Shown: piece by piece, positions 60,188 through 61,100 of the stretch
How positions within the stretch are numbered: position 1 is the first letter of the stretch
Layout of the letters: every line of letters begins with the position of its first letter
NCBI GenBank assembly: GCA_036339585.1
Contig: JAYZAS010000013.1
Location: 1-61,100, forward strand
Direction: 5' to 3'
Source of the DNA: Pseudomonadota bacterium
GTDB taxonomy: Bacteria > Pseudomonadota > Alphaproteobacteria > UBA8366
Length of the DNA stretch: 61,100 nt
The notes under the pieces: model-generated
What the model was told of the DNA's origin: nothing
The model's database searches: none
What the model saw: the letters and a program-made list of their open reading frames with translations, nothing else
Made by a program: the position numbers and the translations under genes

Positions 60188-61100
60188 CTACCAAATCACC
60201 TTCGCTTTGAAGTACGGGCCAAGATACCCCACAATTGTGGTGTCTAACCGACCATGCGAATAGCCATCAGGTTCGCGCATAAAGTCATGAAGTCCGAGCC
60301 AGTGTTGCGTAGTGAAGCCAATCTCCAGTGCACCGTGCACAATATCAAAAATATTGTGCTCATACGCGAGCGCGATATTTGCATCTATAACCGGCACAAC
60401 ATGAAATTTCAGGCTGTCAAAGTTAGCTGTGTATGAAGTAGTAGCATGTTTTAATTCGTTATACGATTTGACAGAGCTCGCACCCGACAATATAGAGGCG
60501 ATAACATCAAACCGCCCTTTCAAACCGGCCACAATAGGCTGGTCAATGGATGCGCCGAAGGTTGGTCCGGCTCCTAAAAACCACACCTCATTGTCACTTA
60601 CAATTTCAGGGCGGCGATTACCCACACCTTTAGACACAACAACATCCAGCGTCCTGTAGATGCCTCCTATCCTGACACCCCCTTTTGCGGCTAATTGAGG
60701 CACGCTATCAAAGGTATACTCAGCGTCAACGTCTATAGAACTAACGATGGTTGAACTTTGTGCGGCAAAAGTGCGGCCATCTTCGACGTCAAAGTTTCCC
60801 GGTGTATTTCCTCGATAACCGATGTTTAAACGTTGTCTGCCTGTACTAGTACCATTGATATTTAAAACGCTACCACTCCTAGTCACATCGCCGTGATGGG
60901 AATACATCGAGAAAAATCTACCGTTGCCACCCACACTCCAATTGCTGTTTGGCAAAGAATATCGGAGCTGGCTCTCATACCCGCTGTGGAATTCCGGTCT
61001 GATGCGTTGTCGGGCACCCGGCACATTGTCCATACCAACTCTACCTTTGACCGGTTTAATAAAATTCTGATCCTCGAACGAGCGCATATGCAGCGCACGG
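60188..61100 (-). CDS. Outer-membrane beta-barrel protein (Lpg1974/MOMP-like), 5' end outside window
   Basis: At least 300 residues, open through the window edge, so the true start is probably outside. The alternating hydrophobic strands (YESQLRYSLPNSNWSVGG; LNIGYRGNTPGNFDVEDGR; VDAEYTF; GAGPTFGASIDQPIVAGL) and terminal aromatic (AKVIW) are those of an outer-membrane barrel. The pattern resembles the Lpg1974-type pore-forming family. No signal peptide is visible in this part. No role for this copy can be inferred from its neighbours. Confidence 0.65.
   Translation of the reverse strand, partial: RALHMRSFEDQNFIKPVKGRVGMDNVPGARQRIRPEFHSGYESQLRYSLPNSNWSVGGNGRFFSMYSHHGDVTRSGSVLNINGTSTGRQRLNIGYRGNTPGNFDVEDGRTFAAQSSTIVSSIDVDAEYTFDSVPQLAAKGGVRIGGIYRTLDVVVSKGVGNRRPEIVSDNEVWFLGAGPTFGASIDQPIVAGLKGRFDVIASILSGASSVKSYNELKHATTSYTANFDSLKFHVVPVIDANIALAYEHNIFDIVHGALEIGFTTQHWLGLHDFMREPDGYSHGRLDTTIVGYLGPYFKAKVIW

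Noticed and set aside
1-61100. CRISPR array, rRNA, complete insertion sequence or prophage
   Set aside because: No regularly spaced repeats, no rRNA sequence and no intact transposase or phage structural gene was seen.

Overview
The window reads as chromosomal DNA of an AT-leaning, free-living, probably marine alphaproteobacterium. The strongest lineage marker is the cysG - DUF2849 - sulfite reductase - DUF934 gene order with a divergent Lrp/AsnC regulator, which is characteristic of Alphaproteobacteria. A SitABCD-type metal importer, a short form of MetG, several CaiB/BaiF CoA-transferases and four TauD/TfdA dioxygenases also fit a Rhodospirillales-like or SAR116-like oligotroph. This placement is inferred from gene content only.

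Layout. 1-12.9 kb is a loose accessory region: a TauD dioxygenase, Sel1-repeat secreted proteins, a PrsW-type membrane protease, a PrpF-like isomerase, an M20-type amidohydrolase, a secreted phospholipase-D-like protein, several decayed or very short reading frames, and a metallophosphoesterase. Within it, at 9789-10199, lies a secreted thioredoxin-fold gene whose active-site motif reads W-TGA-G-T-C. The first catalytic Cys codon is replaced by an in-frame UGA and the rest of the gene is intact, so it is a strong candidate selenoprotein. 13.0-19.4 kb holds a methyltransferase/TauD pair and the siroheme-sulfite reductase operon. 19.5-21.3 kb has tRNA-Ser(UGA), the 3' stub of a tyrosine recombinase, and two small secreted-protein genes that share nearly the same signal-peptide DNA: a recombination-marked spot.

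22.4-30.1 kb is a one-directional, tightly packed operon-like run: aldo/keto reductase, acyl-CoA dehydrogenase, enoyl-CoA hydratase, CoA-transferase, a thiolase-fold protein lacking the nucleophilic Cys, a DUF35 zinc-ribbon/OB protein, TauD, and a Gfo/Idh/MocA oxidoreductase. It looks like a complete CoA-dependent catabolic route for an unidentified substrate, with a probable retro-aldol step. 30.3-32.7 kb is a duplicated DUF1538 membrane protein followed by two small PII-like proteins, a likely transporter with its own sensors.

32.8-45.7 kb mixes central metabolism (phosphofructokinase, PurF, endonuclease III, ferredoxin-NADP reductase, IlvA) with a sugar-nucleotide group (sucrose/mannosylfructose-phosphate-synthase-like glycosyltransferase, uridine-kinase-like enzyme, DUF4922 HIT-like protein, GlgC) and an arylsulfotransferase-like protein. 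46.3-56.1 kb is a CoA-transferase and then housekeeping genes: MltB-like transglycosylase, RlpA, DacA, Tmk, HolB, MetG, TatD and a metallo-beta-lactamase-fold protein. The tmk frame has no ATG, GTG or TTG start. 56.2-59.9 kb is a SitABCD-like Mn/Zn/Fe ABC importer read leftward from a palindromic operator candidate. The window ends inside an outer-membrane beta-barrel gene.

Starts were moved from the longest frame to the codon with the best Shine-Dalgarno sequence where the evidence was clear; GTG and TTG starts are common here. No CRISPR array, rRNA, intact insertion sequence or replication origin was seen.
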